Shown one piece after another: positions 17,084 through 26,098 of a stretch of DNA of 64,000 nucleotides. This DNA is from Thiohalocapsa sp963704155 (GTDB lineage: Bacteria > Pseudomonadota > Gammaproteobacteria > Chromatiales > Chromatiaceae). The notes beneath the pieces were generated by a model. It saw nothing but the letters and a program-made list of their open reading frames with translations. It searched no databases and was not told where the DNA came from. The stretch is from the NCBI GenBank assembly GCA_963704155.1, contig CAVPHF010000023.1:124001-188000 (forward strand), given 5' to 3'. A program made the translations under genes and the position numbers. Within the stretch, counting starts at the first letter, position 1, and the number at the start of each line of letters is the position of its first letter.

Positions 17084-17261
17084 CCGCAACGCCTGTATCG
17101 GCCGCCGGCACCCGGACACGCACGCCCTGTTGGTCATGGATACCGTCTCCCTGCCCGCGACCGCTGCACCGGCTGGCTTCCGTCTACACCCAGATCCGCG
17201 GCCTCAGGTATTGCGCCCCAAGAAGGGCATCCGCTTCGTGAACATCCGCTGGACGACAGAG

Positions 17262-17296
17262 CATTAATATATTATTATTTTCTTATTAATTAACGA
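17262..17296 (+). promoter_or_regulatory. AT-rich probable promoter region
   Basis: About 35 bases (TTAATATATTATTATTTTCTTATTAATTAACG) are almost pure A/T in an otherwise GC-rich window, just upstream of the ORF at 17310. Such an island fits a promoter/UP element or a nucleoid-protein site. No single -10/-35 pair can be chosen with confidence. Confidence 0.4.
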
Positions 17297-17309
17297 TTGG
17301 AGCGCAGAG

Positions 17310-17531
17310 ATGTTCAGTTGCAGTTCCATGCGTGCCGCGGTCCTGTTGTCCGCCCTACTTCTCGGGCTTGGTGTCTTGTTCGGCGTGGTCGCCATGAGCA
17401 CGGCGTTGCTTGCACCGACCAGCCAGCTAGCGCTGGCGTTGGTCCTGGCCGGTGCCACGGTCTTGGCGGTTGTGTTTGTCGATGCCCTGTTGCCCGGGGC
17501 TGACCAACGTTTGGACGGCTGCAGACACTGA
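17310..17531 (+). CDS. Small two-helix membrane protein
   Basis: This 73-aa protein has two hydrophobic segments, at about residues 8-30 (AAVLLSALLLGLGVLFGVVAM) and 38-62 (LALALVLAGATVLAVVFVDALL), separated by a short polar turn. GGAG lies about 10 bases before the ATG and an AT-rich promoter-like stretch precedes it. It is not assigned to a family. No neighbour indicates a role; it stands alone between nadA and the end of the tyrA operon. It could be a chance frame, but composition and signals favour a real gene. Confidence 0.5.
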   Translation: MFSCSSMRAAVLLSALLLGLGVLFGVVAMSTALLAPTSQLALALVLAGATVLAVVFVDALLPGADQRLDGCRH

Positions 17532-17625
17532 TATCGAACACAGGGCTGGGACAGGGTTGGGCCGGCCGCAATCATTTTTGCTCAGCCGTTCCCACGGCGG
17601 CCCGGCAGCTTAGGCGATTTCTATC

Positions 17626-17756
17626 AAATCTCATACCAGCTGACTTGTCTTGACGCCCGCCTTCCGTGTCGCACCGCCAGTCACATAGCTCGGCTATGCT
17701 CCTGCCGGTGCTCCTTGAAGGCGAACCTCAATCCGGCGTCATCTGGTACGAGATTT
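17626..17756. mobile_element. MITE-like inverted-repeat element at the 3' end of tyrA
   Basis: The termini are imperfect inverted repeats: AAATCTCATACCAG at 17626-17639 and CTGGTACGAGATTT at 17743-17756 (13 of 14 bases pair). The 131-bp unit also contains a perfect internal hairpin, CATAGC-TCG-GCTATG (17684-17698). It encodes nothing. Its right end supplies the last codons and the stop region of tyrA. This is the size and build of a miniature inverted-repeat element or a large REP/BIME unit. A transcription-terminator role for the operon is also possible. Confidence 0.5.
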
Positions 17757-18650
17757 TCCGGCAATCGCCTTAGTGTCGGCGGCCCTGTCGACACCATCGA
17801 CGAATCGATCCCGCGCATCCTTGGCGCGGGTGAAGATCTCCAGCAATCCCTCTGCATCACCGCGGCGCACGGCGCCGGCGAGGTCGGTCATCTCATCCCC
17901 GAAGCGCGCGAGCATCAGACTCAGTGCATCGGCATTGGCCATGCAGATGTCCCGCCACATGACCGGGTTGGATGATGCGATGCGGGTGAAGTCGCGAAAA
18001 CCGCCGGCGGCGTAGCGAAACATCTCGTCGTTGTCCTGCATCCGCACCAGGGTATCGACCAGACCGAAGGCGAGCAGGTGCGGCAGGTGGCTGGTCGCGG
18101 CCAACACCTGATCATGGTAGGCGACGTCCATCTCGGTCACCTCGGCACCAACCAACTCCCACATGGATCGCACACGCGACAGCGCGTCGACATCGGTCTT
18201 GGGCAGCGGCGTCAGGATGACGCGCCTATTGTGGTAGAGTTCCGGAAAGGACGCCGCGACACCGCTGCGCTCAGTGCCGGCAATCGGGTGCCCTGGCACG
18301 AGTCGGGCAGGCACGCTGCCGAATACCGCCTCGGCATCGGCGACCACACTGCCCTTGACGCTGCCACCGTCGGTGATGACCGCATCCGGGCGCAGTGCGT
18401 CCTTGATCCGCTCGAACGTCGGCCGCATCGCCCCAAGCGGAACCGCCAGAAACACCATGTCGGCATCGCGGACCGCGGCGGCCGGATCGCGGGTACAACG
18501 GTCGATGACGCCCAGGTCGAGGGCAAGCTCCAGATTCTCAATGGAGCGACCGCAGCCAACCACCTCACCCACCTGATCGGCGGCCCGCAGTGCACGTGCC
18601 AGCGACCCGCCGATCAGGCCAACGCCGATCACGGCAAGCCGTTCGATCAC
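17739..18650 (-). CDS. tyrA: Prephenate/arogenate dehydrogenase
   Basis: This NAD(P)-dependent oxidative decarboxylase makes 4-hydroxyphenylpyruvate or tyrosine from prephenate/arogenate. The Rossmann motif VIGVGLIGGSLARAL opens the protein, and the catalytic His region (PGHPIAGTERSGV) and the DQVLAATSHLPHLLAF segment are intact. It is a 303-aa stand-alone enzyme without a chorismate mutase domain. The start is GTG and its first bases overlap the hisC stop (GTGA), indicating translational coupling. The last residues (about GKSRTR) come from the right end of the MITE-like element, so the natural C terminus may have been altered. In many gammaproteobacteria aroA follows; here it does not. Confidence 0.93.
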   Translation of the reverse strand: MIERLAVIGVGLIGGSLARALRAADQVGEVVGCGRSIENLELALDLGVIDRCTRDPAAAVRDADMVFLAVPLGAMRPTFERIKDALRPDAVITDGGSVKGSVVADAEAVFGSVPARLVPGHPIAGTERSGVAASFPELYHNRRVILTPLPKTDVDALSRVRSMWELVGAEVTEMDVAYHDQVLAATSHLPHLLAFGLVDTLVRMQDNDEMFRYAAGGFRDFTRIASSNPVMWRDICMANADALSLMLARFGDEMTDLAGAVRRGDAEGLLEIFTRAKDARDRFVDGVDRAADTKAIAGKSRTR

Positions 18651-19765
18651 GGCGGCGACTCCACGACCTTGGCCAGCGCCGCCAACAACCGGTCGTTCTC
18701 ATCCGCCAGACCGACGCTGACTCGCAGGTGATTGGGCAGCCCATAGTTGGCGACCGGCCGACAGATGACGCCCTCACGCAACAGCGCCTGATCCACGGCC
18801 GCCGCCGGCCGCCCGAGGTCGACTGTGACGAAGTTGCAGACCGAAGGAATCCACTCGAGCCCCATTGCGGCGAGACCGGCGGTGAGCCGCGCCATCTCAG
18901 CGCGGTTGTGGCCCACGGAGCGCTCGACATGTGGCCGGTCCGCCAAGGCCGCGATCGCCGCCGCCTGCGCGGGTGCATTGACATTGAACGGGTGCCGCAC
19001 CCGGTTCATCAGCTCCGCGACCTGCGGATCACTCAGGCCATAGCCGACCCGGAGCGCGGCCAGACCATGCACCTTCGCGAAGGTACGGGTCACCACCAGC
19101 CGCGGAAACTCGGCCAGCCAGCGACTGCTGTCGGGATAGTCCGGCTCGTCGACATACTCGAAATAGGCCTCGTCGACGACGCAGAGACAGTGCTCGGGCA
19201 GCGCCGCAATGAACCGATGAAGGGCGTCCGCCGATAGCCAGGTGCCGGTTGGGTTATTCGGGTTGGCAATCCAAACCACGCGCGTCCGCTCGCTCACCAG
19301 CGCCGCCATGGCGTCCAGGTCGTGCCCATAGTCGCGGGCCGTTGCGACACGCGCCCTTGCGCCAACGGCCTGAGTGGCGATCGCATAGACAGCGAAGGCG
19401 TGCTCGGCGAACACCGACTCCTGCCCGGGCTGTAGAAAGCTGCGCGCGACCAGGTCCAGTACGTCATTGGACCCGTTACCGACAGTGACCATCGCAGGCT
19501 CGAGGCCATGATGCTCGGCGATGGCCCGGCGCAGCGCAAAGGCGCCGCCATCCGGATAGCGCCCGAGCGCGTCGGAACAGGTCAGGTAGGCGTTACGCGC
19601 AGGCTCCCCGCAGCCAAGCGGATTCTCGTTGGAGGCCAACTTGACCGAATCGGAGATGCCGAACTCGCGCTCCAGCTCCGACACCGGTTTGCCCGGGACA
19701 TAGGGTGTCAAACCGGCGATCTGCGGTGCGGCAAGGGGCAGAAACGGGTTCTTCTCAACAGACAT
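18647..19765 (-). CDS. hisC: Histidinol-phosphate aminotransferase
   Basis: This PLP-dependent class I/II aminotransferase transaminates histidinol phosphate. In the gyrA-serC-pheA type of operon this paralogue often serves aromatic amino-acid synthesis as well. Visible motifs are KLASNENPLGCGEPA near the N terminus, WIANPNNPTGTWL, VVDEAYFEYVD, and the Schiff-base lysine in VTRTFAKVHGLAALRVGYGL. Length is 372 aa. It lies between pheA (22-bp gap) and tyrA (4-bp overlap), supporting a role in phenylalanine/tyrosine transamination alongside histidine synthesis. Confidence 0.93.
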   Translation of the reverse strand: MSVEKNPFLPLAAPQIAGLTPYVPGKPVSELEREFGISDSVKLASNENPLGCGEPARNAYLTCSDALGRYPDGGAFALRRAIAEHHGLEPAMVTVGNGSNDVLDLVARSFLQPGQESVFAEHAFAVYAIATQAVGARARVATARDYGHDLDAMAALVSERTRVVWIANPNNPTGTWLSADALHRFIAALPEHCLCVVDEAYFEYVDEPDYPDSSRWLAEFPRLVVTRTFAKVHGLAALRVGYGLSDPQVAELMNRVRHPFNVNAPAQAAAIAALADRPHVERSVGHNRAEMARLTAGLAAMGLEWIPSVCNFVTVDLGRPAAAVDQALLREGVICRPVANYGLPNHLRVSVGLADENDRLLAALAKVVESPP

Positions 19766-19787
19766 GGTGTGTCACCGAGAATGCGGC

Positions 19788-20873
19788 TCAGAGGACGGCC
19801 TCGGGATAGGAGCCGAGCACCTTACAAAGATTGGCGGCATCCTTGAGGTTCTTGAGCGCGGCGGCAACGGTCGCATCGGTGCGGTGGCCGCAGATGTCGA
19901 CGAAGAAGACGTAATCCCAGACCCCTTGCCGAGAGGGCCGCGATTCGATACGCGTCATGCTGATGCACTGATCGGCAAAGGGTGTCAGCAAGCGGTGCAG
20001 TCCGCCGGCCTCATTACGGCAGGAGAGCATCATGCTGGTCTTGTCGCGGCCGCTCGGCGGGGCATCCTCCGGCCCAATGACCAGAAAGCGCGTGGTATTG
20101 CCGGGCTCGTCCTCGATACGCTCGGCGAGGACACGGAGCTCATAGAGGTCCGCCGCCGCCTGCCCGGCAACGGCTGCACTGTCGCCGGCGCGCGACGCCA
20201 GCTTCGCAGCCTCGGCGTTGCTGGCCACCGGGACACGCTCGGCATTCGGCAGATAGCGGTCGAGCCAGCCGCGGCATTGGGCAAGCGACTGCTGGTGCGA
20301 ATACACACGCCGCACCGCGCCGATCTCGGTCGCCCGACTCATCAGGTGATGATGAATCCGCAGTGTCACCTCGCCGGCGATCAACAGCGTAGAGCGCAGG
20401 AACATATCCAGCGTGTGACTGACCACGCCCTCGGTCGAGTTCTCGACAGGCACGACGCCGAAGTGACAGGAGCCGGCCTCGACCTCGCGAAAGATATCGC
20501 CGATGGCGCCGAATGGCTGGGTGCGGACGGAATGGCCGAAGTGCTTCAGCGCCGCGGCCTGGGTAAAGGTACCTTCCGGCCCGAGATAGCCAACCAGCAA
20601 CGGCTTCTCCAGCGCCAGGCAGGCCGACATGATCTCGCGAAACAGCCGCGCGATCTCCTCGTCGTCCAGCGGCCCCGGGTTCTGCGCCTTGATGCGGCGC
20701 AGGATCTCGGCCTCACGCTCGGGTCGGTAGTAGTGCGTGCTAACGCCGCTACCGTCCTTTATTCTGGCGACGTCCTGAGCGCAGGCGGCACGTTCGGAGA
20801 TCAGGCGCAGCAGATCGGCATCGATGCCGTCGATGCGCTCACGCACTTGCTTCAGGTGATGTTCCTCGTTCAT
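19788..20873 (-). CDS. pheA: Bifunctional chorismate mutase/prephenate dehydratase (P-protein)
   Basis: The protein converts chorismate through prephenate to phenylpyruvate. Residues 1-90 form the AroQ chorismate mutase domain (LKQVRERIDGIDADLLRLISERA). The prephenate dehydratase domain follows (VGYLGPEGTFTQAAALKHFG; catalytic-region motif VENSTEGVV). The C-terminal ACT domain has the phenylalanine-binding ESRP motif (MTRIESRPSRQG). At 361 aa it is the usual length. It is co-oriented with serA upstream (21-bp gap) and hisC downstream. Confidence 0.95.
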   Translation of the reverse strand: MNEEHHLKQVRERIDGIDADLLRLISERAACAQDVARIKDGSGVSTHYYRPEREAEILRRIKAQNPGPLDDEEIARLFREIMSACLALEKPLLVGYLGPEGTFTQAAALKHFGHSVRTQPFGAIGDIFREVEAGSCHFGVVPVENSTEGVVSHTLDMFLRSTLLIAGEVTLRIHHHLMSRATEIGAVRRVYSHQQSLAQCRGWLDRYLPNAERVPVASNAEAAKLASRAGDSAAVAGQAAADLYELRVLAERIEDEPGNTTRFLVIGPEDAPPSGRDKTSMMLSCRNEAGGLHRLLTPFADQCISMTRIESRPSRQGVWDYVFFVDICGHRTDATVAAALKNLKDAANLCKVLGSYPEAVL

Positions 20874-20894
20874 CGTGCACCGCGCTGCCGCCGT

Positions 20895-22076
20895 TCAAGC
20901 GGCGTCTTTGCCGCCTAGACAGCGAACCGATAAGACGCCGTCGATGGCGTTGATGCGATTGGCGGTTTCTTCCGGACAGGGCCGGTCGATATCGAGCAGC
21001 GTCACCGCCAACTCGCCCCTGGATCGGTTTAGCATGTCGAGAATATTGAGCCCTGCTTCGGCCAGATCGGTCGAGACCTGTCCCACCATGTTCGGCACAT
21101 TGCTGTTGACCACGGCCATCCGATAGCCGCCGTTGCGTGGCAGATGGATCTCCGGGAAGTTGACGGAATTACTGATGTTGCCGTCCTCCAGATAGGCGCG
21201 CAGCTCCTCGGCGACCATTACGGCACAATTCTCCTCCGCTTCGCTGGTAGAGGCCCCAAGATGCGGCAGCGTGATGACCCGCGGATGACCCTTCAGCAGG
21301 TTACTCGGAAAGTCGCAGACGTAGGCGTAGAGCTTGCCGCCATCGAGCGCGGTCACAGCGGCATCGTCGTCAATGATACCGTTGCGTGAGAAATTGAGCA
21401 GCACTGCCCCATCCTTCATGGTTTGGATGCGCTCGGCATTGATCATGTGACGGGTGTGATCGGTCAAGGGCACATGGAAGGTAATGAAATCAGAGCGCGA
21501 CACCAAGTCATCGACCGACAGCGCCGACTCGACATTGGATTCCAGCTTCCAGGCGCTGCGGACGGTAATACTCGGATCGTAGCCGATCACCTTCATTCCA
21601 AGCGCCCGCGCCGCATTGGCTACCAGCACGCCGATGGCCCCGAGGCCGATGACACCGAGCGTACGGCCCGGCAATTCGAAGCCGACGAATTGCTTCTTGC
21701 CCGCCTCGACCGCCTTGTGGATGCTCTCGTCATCGCCCTCGAGCGCACGCGCATAGGACCAGCCCTGTCCGATGTTGCGCGCTGCCAGCAGCATGCCGGC
21801 GATCACGAGTTCCTTGACCGCGTTGGCATTGGCCCCGGGGGCATTAAAGACCGCCACGCCACGCGCGCTCATGGCCGCCACCGGGATGTTGTTGACGCCG
21901 GCGCCGGCGCGTCCGATCGCCTTCACCGAGGCCGGAATCTCTATATTGTGCATGTTCGCCGAGCGCACCAGGATGGCGTCCGGCGCGGACAGCTCCGATG
22001 CGATCTCGTATCGATCGCGCGGCAGCCGGTCCAGGCCCGCCACCGAGATGTTGTTCAGTGTCTGTATCTTGAACAT
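20895..22076 (-). CDS. serA: D-3-phosphoglycerate dehydrogenase
   Basis: SerA performs the first step of serine synthesis, NAD-dependent oxidation of 3-phosphoglycerate. The NAD-binding motif GVIGLGAIGVLVANAA, the substrate-site Arg/Glu region and the catalytic His in ITLPHLGASTSEAEENCA are visible, followed by a C-terminal ACT domain (MAVVNSNVPNMVGQVSTDLAEAG). Length is 393 aa from the ATG at 22076 (MFKIQTLNN). The open frame extends 26 codons further upstream but runs into a hairpin-forming intergenic repeat, so the internal ATG is chosen. It sits between serC and pheA, an insertion relative to the usual gammaproteobacterial order. Confidence 0.95.
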   Translation of the reverse strand: MFKIQTLNNISVAGLDRLPRDRYEIASELSAPDAILVRSANMHNIEIPASVKAIGRAGAGVNNIPVAAMSARGVAVFNAPGANANAVKELVIAGMLLAARNIGQGWSYARALEGDDESIHKAVEAGKKQFVGFELPGRTLGVIGLGAIGVLVANAARALGMKVIGYDPSITVRSAWKLESNVESALSVDDLVSRSDFITFHVPLTDHTRHMINAERIQTMKDGAVLLNFSRNGIIDDDAAVTALDGGKLYAYVCDFPSNLLKGHPRVITLPHLGASTSEAEENCAVMVAEELRAYLEDGNISNSVNFPEIHLPRNGGYRMAVVNSNVPNMVGQVSTDLAEAGLNILDMLNRSRGELAVTLLDIDRPCPEETANRINAIDGVLSVRCLGGKDAA

Positions 22077-22084
22077 GGAAAGTC

Positions 22085-22174
22085 CAGTATGGAGTTGCGA
22101 GTGCCGAGCAGCGAGGATGAGGGACGGCGCCGATCGGATGGCCTCCCTCGACACTCGCTGCTCGGCGACTCTTC
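22085..22174. repeat. Heptamer-type inverted repeat between serC and serA
   Basis: The gap contains GAGTGCCGAGCAGCGAG (about 22096-22114) and, 40 bases on, CTCGCTGCTCGGC (about 22154-22166), which pair into a long stem; the sequence also cycles in 7-base steps (GAGTTGC-GAGTGCC-GAGCAGC-GAGGATG). Similar GAGTTTC heptamers occur between nuoI and nuoH at 38955. It may form an mRNA hairpin in the operon. Confidence 0.65.
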
Positions 22175-22175
22175 T

Positions 22176-23255
22176 TCAGCCGTTCGTGCGCTCAAACTCG
22201 GCCATATAACCGATCAGCGCATCGACGCCCTGCTCGGGCATGGCGTTGTAGATGCTCGCGCGCATGCCGCCCACCGAACGATGACCCTTCAACGTCAGTA
22301 GGCCGGCCTGCTTGGCGCCGGTCAGGAACTCGGCGTCGAGTGCGGCATCGGCGAGCGTAAAGGGTACGTTCATCCAAGAGCGGGACTCGGGCTCCACCGG
22401 GTTCGCGTAGAAGTCCGATGCATCAATCGCGGCATAGAGCTTGTCGGCCTTGCGGCGATTGATCTCGGCCATGGCCTCCAGCCCGCCCAGATCCTTTAGC
22501 CATTGGAACACCAGGCCGGCAAGATACCAGGCGTAGGTGGGCGGCGTGTTGTACATCGAATCACTGTCGGCATGGGTCTGGTAATCGAACATGGCCGGCG
22601 TGCCGCTGATCGGCTGGCCAGTCAAATCCTCGCGGACCAGGACGATAGTCAGGCCGGCCGGGCCGATGTTCTTTTGCGCGCCGGCATAGATCAGTCCGAA
22701 ACGAGAGACGTCGATCGGCCGCGACAGGATGGTCGAGGACATGTCCGCGACCAGCGGCACCTCGGTCTCCGGCACATAGGGAAACTCGACACCCTCGATG
22801 GTCTCATTCGGCGTGTAGTGTAGGTAGGCGGCATCGGCTGACAGCGCAAGCTCGCCCTGGGCCGGGGCGCGGGAGAACTTGTCGTCCTGGGTGGTGGCGG
22901 CGATGTTCACGTCGCAGAACTTGCGTGCCTCGGCGATGGCCTTCTTGGACCAGCTCCCGGTGTTGAGATAGTCGGCCCCGGCGCCGCCACGGAGTAGATT
23001 CATCGGCACCATCGCGAACTGGCTCGATGCCCCACCCTGTAGGAACAGCACCTTGTAACCATCCGGCACCGCGAGCAGCTCCCGCAGATCCGCCTCGGCC
23101 TGCTCGGCGATGGACATGAACTCCTTGCCGCGATGGCTCATCTCGGCCACGCACATGCCGCTGCCGTGCCAGTCGAGCATCTCTTCCTGAGCACGGCGCA
23201 GGACCGGCTCGGGGAGCATCGCCGGACCGGCGCTGAAATTGAAGGGTCGAGACAT
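22176..23255 (-). CDS. serC: Phosphoserine aminotransferase
   Basis: This PLP enzyme of the serine (and often pyridoxine) pathway acts right after SerA. It begins MSRPFNFSAGPAMLPEPVL, the family N terminus, and carries the Schiff-base lysine in IYAGAQKNIGPAGLTIVLVR. The C-terminal HRSVGGMRASIYNAMP signature is complete. Length is 359 aa from the ATG at 23255, preceded by a GGAG-type ribosome-binding site. The frame is open 29 codons further upstream but without family similarity. It follows gyrA on the same strand after about 128 bp. Confidence 0.95.
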   Translation of the reverse strand: MSRPFNFSAGPAMLPEPVLRRAQEEMLDWHGSGMCVAEMSHRGKEFMSIAEQAEADLRELLAVPDGYKVLFLQGGASSQFAMVPMNLLRGGAGADYLNTGSWSKKAIAEARKFCDVNIAATTQDDKFSRAPAQGELALSADAAYLHYTPNETIEGVEFPYVPETEVPLVADMSSTILSRPIDVSRFGLIYAGAQKNIGPAGLTIVLVREDLTGQPISGTPAMFDYQTHADSDSMYNTPPTYAWYLAGLVFQWLKDLGGLEAMAEINRRKADKLYAAIDASDFYANPVEPESRSWMNVPFTLADAALDAEFLTGAKQAGLLTLKGHRSVGGMRASIYNAMPEQGVDALIGYMAEFERTNG

Positions 23256-23383
23256 GTTCTCTGCTCCGTCTCTTGATGTATGTGGGTGTTCAGTTGGTCT
23301 AAAAATCGGCCACGGCGGATGCAGGCCACGGCCTGCGTCCACCGTGGCGTGCGCGATCAGGCATTGTCGTCGGGTGCATCGGC

Positions 23384-26098
23384 CTAGCGCTCGGCCTCGG
23401 GCTCATCGCCGGCATCGCTGCCGTCATCGGTACCCGATTCTGGATCGCTCGGCGCATCGACGCCCGCATCCAGGTCCAAATCGGCCCCCACATCAGGGCC
23501 CAAGTCGGGGTCGGCATCCGGGCCCAGGTCCGGGTTCGAATCTGGGTCGCCGTCTTCATGGCCATCGCCGTTGAGGGCGACTACGCGCTCGATGCCGGCC
23601 AGGCGCTGGCCTTCACCGAGGTTAATCAGCTTCACGCCCTGGGTGTTGCGGCTCAGCACCGAGATGCCGTCGACGCTGGTACGCACCAGCGTACCGGCCT
23701 CGGTGATGAGCATGATCTCGTCGCCGGGGCGCACCAGCACCGCGCCCACCTGCTCGCCGTTGCGCTCGCTGACACGCATGGAGATGACGCCCATGGTGCC
23801 GCGCCCCTTGGTCGGAAATTCCTCAATCGGTGTGCGCTTGCCGTAGCCGTTGGCGGCCAGCGTCAGCACCGTGCCGGGCTCGGCGACCAGAAGCGAGATC
23901 ACGCGCTGGCCCTCGCCGAGCCGGATACCGCGCACGCCGTGGGCGGTACGGCCCATGGAACGGACCTCGGATTCGTTGAAGCGCACCGCCTTGCCGCCGG
24001 ACGTGAACAGCATCATGTCCTGCCGGCCGTCGCTGACGGCAACGCCGATCAGGTGCTCGTCCTCGTGCAGATCGATGGCGATGATGCCCCGCGCCAACGG
24101 GCGGGAGAAGTCCGACAGCGGCGTCTTCTTCACGGTGCCCTTGCTGGTGGCCATGAAGACGAAGCTGCCTTCCTCGTATTCCGGCACCGGCAGGGTCGCG
24201 TTGATGCGTTCGCCTGGGTCCAGCGGCAACAGATTGACGATTGGCCTGCCGCGGGCATTGTAGCCGGCCTGGGGCAGCTCGTAGACCTTCAGCCAGTAGA
24301 CCTTGCCCTGGCTGGAGAAGCACAGCACGGTGTCGTGCGAGTTGGCGACGAACAGCCGGTCGATGAAGTCCTCGTCCTTGGTGCTGGCCGCGCTGCGGCC
24401 CTTGCCGCCGCGGCGCTGCGCCTGGTACTCCGACAGCGGCTGCGCCTTGACGTAGCCGGCGTGGGACATGGTCACGACCACGTCCTCGGGCGCGATCAGG
24501 TCCAGCAGGGTCAGGTCGGTATGGTCGTGCAGGATCTCAGTGCGGCGTGCGTCGGCATATTGCTCGCGGATCGCGGTGAGTTCGTCCCGGATCACCTGCA
24601 TCAGCCGGTCCGGGTTGCGCAGGATATCGAGCAGATCCGCGATCTTATTCAGGATCTCCTCGAATTCCTTGATGATCTTGTCCTGCTCCAGCCCGGTCAG
24701 GCGCTGGAGTTGCAGATCAAGGATGGCGCGCGCCTGGCGCTCGCTGAGCCGATACTGACCGTCCGCGGCGAGTCCAAAACCGGCCGCGAGATCGTCCGGG
24801 CGGGTCTCGGCGGCGCCGGAGCGCTCCAGCATGCCGGACACGGCGCCCGCCGCCCAGGTGCGCGCCATTAGCCCCTCGCGGGCCTCGGCCGGGCTGGCGG
24901 AGGCCTTGATCAGCTCGATGACTTCGTCGATGTTGGCCAGCGCGACGGTATAGCCTTCCAGCAGATGGGCGCGATCGCGGGCCTTGCGCAGCTCGAAGAT
25001 GGTGCGGCGCGTGACCACGTCGCGACGATGCCGGAGGAAGTACTCCAACATCTGCTTGAGATTAAGGATGCGCGGCTGGCCGTCCACCAGCGCGACCATA
25101 TTGATGCCGAACACGCTCTGCATCGCCGTGTGCTGATACAGGTTGTTCAGCACCACGTCCGGGTAATGGTCGCGCTTGACCTCGATGACCATGCGCATGC
25201 CGTCCTTGTCGGATTCGTCGCGCAGCTCGGCGATGCCTTCAAGCTTCTTCTCCTTGACCAGCTCCGCGATCTTCTCCAGCAAGCGCGCCTTGTTGACCTG
25301 GTACGGCAGCTCGTCGACGATAATCGCCTCGCGTCCGCTGCGCTTCTCGGTCTCGGTGTGGGTGCGGGCACGCATCTGGATGCGTCCGCGACCGGTGCGA
25401 TAGGCCTCGCGGATGCCGCGCACGCCGTTGATCATGGCCGCGGTCGGGAAGTCTGGCCCCGGCACGATCTCCATCAACCGCTCCGCGTCCACCAACGGGT
25501 CTTCGATGACGGCCAGGCAGGCATCGATGATCTCGCCCAGATTGTGCGGCGGGATGTTCGTCGCCATACCGACCGCGATACCGGAGGAGCCGTTCACCAA
25601 CAGGTTCGGGAAGCGCGCCGGCAGCACTGTCGGCTCGTGCTCCGACTCGTCGTAGTTGGGCGCGAAGTCGACCGTCTCCTTGTCCAGGTCCTCGAGCAGG
25701 CTGTGCGCGATGCGCGCCATGCGCACCTCGGTGTAACGCATCGCCGCCGGGGAGTCGCCGTCGACCGAGCCGAAGTTGCCCTGCCCATCGATCAGCATGT
25801 AGCGCATCGAGAACGGCTGCGCCATGCGCACCATGGTGTCGTACACGGCTGTATCACCGTGCGGGTGATACTTACCGATGACGTCACCGACGATGCGGGC
25901 GGATTTCTTGTAGGGCTTGTTCCAGTCGTTGCCGAGTTCGTTCATCGCGAACAGCACGCGGCGATGCACGGGTTTGAGACCGTCGCGCACATCGGGCAGC
26001 GCACGCCCGACGATCACGCTCATCGCGTAGTCGAGGTACGACTGGCGCATCTCGTCTTCCAAATTGACGGGAATAACTTCTCGCGCGAAATCGGCCAT
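23384..26098 (-). CDS. gyrA: DNA gyrase subunit A with acidic C-terminal tail
   Basis: This is the catalytic breakage-reunion subunit of DNA gyrase. The quinolone-determining region reads HPHGDTAVYDTMVRMAQPFS (Thr where E. coli has Ser83; Asp87 kept), and the active-site Tyr is in AAMRYTEVRMARIA. The six-bladed C-terminal DNA-wrapping domain includes the gyrase box (QRRGGKGR). Length is 904 aa. After the last blade comes a roughly 55-residue Asp/Pro/Gly-rich tail (DGDPDSNPDLGPDADPDLG...), more acidic and repetitive than is usual. It is the first gene of the gyrA-serC-serA-pheA-hisC-tyrA set. Confidence 0.97.
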   Translation of the reverse strand: MADFAREVIPVNLEDEMRQSYLDYAMSVIVGRALPDVRDGLKPVHRRVLFAMNELGNDWNKPYKKSARIVGDVIGKYHPHGDTAVYDTMVRMAQPFSMRYMLIDGQGNFGSVDGDSPAAMRYTEVRMARIAHSLLEDLDKETVDFAPNYDESEHEPTVLPARFPNLLVNGSSGIAVGMATNIPPHNLGEIIDACLAVIEDPLVDAERLMEIVPGPDFPTAAMINGVRGIREAYRTGRGRIQMRARTHTETEKRSGREAIIVDELPYQVNKARLLEKIAELVKEKKLEGIAELRDESDKDGMRMVIEVKRDHYPDVVLNNLYQHTAMQSVFGINMVALVDGQPRILNLKQMLEYFLRHRRDVVTRRTIFELRKARDRAHLLEGYTVALANIDEVIELIKASASPAEAREGLMARTWAAGAVSGMLERSGAAETRPDDLAAGFGLAADGQYRLSERQARAILDLQLQRLTGLEQDKIIKEFEEILNKIADLLDILRNPDRLMQVIRDELTAIREQYADARRTEILHDHTDLTLLDLIAPEDVVVTMSHAGYVKAQPLSEYQAQRRGGKGRSAASTKDEDFIDRLFVANSHDTVLCFSSQGKVYWLKVYELPQAGYNARGRPIVNLLPLDPGERINATLPVPEYEEGSFVFMATSKGTVKKTPLSDFSRPLARGIIAIDLHEDEHLIGVAVSDGRQDMMLFTSGGKAVRFNESEVRSMGRTAHGVRGIRLGEGQRVISLLVAEPGTVLTLAANGYGKRTPIEEFPTKGRGTMGVISMRVSERNGEQVGAVLVRPGDEIMLITEAGTLVRTSVDGISVLSRNTQGVKLINLGEGQRLAGIERVVALNGDGHEDGDPDSNPDLGPDADPDLGPDVGADLDLDAGVDAPSDPESGTDDGSDAGDEPEAER

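Noticed and set aside
17104..17267. Short frames after nadA
   Set aside because: Arg/Ala/Pro-rich composition and no start signal; likely the non-coding tail of nadA.
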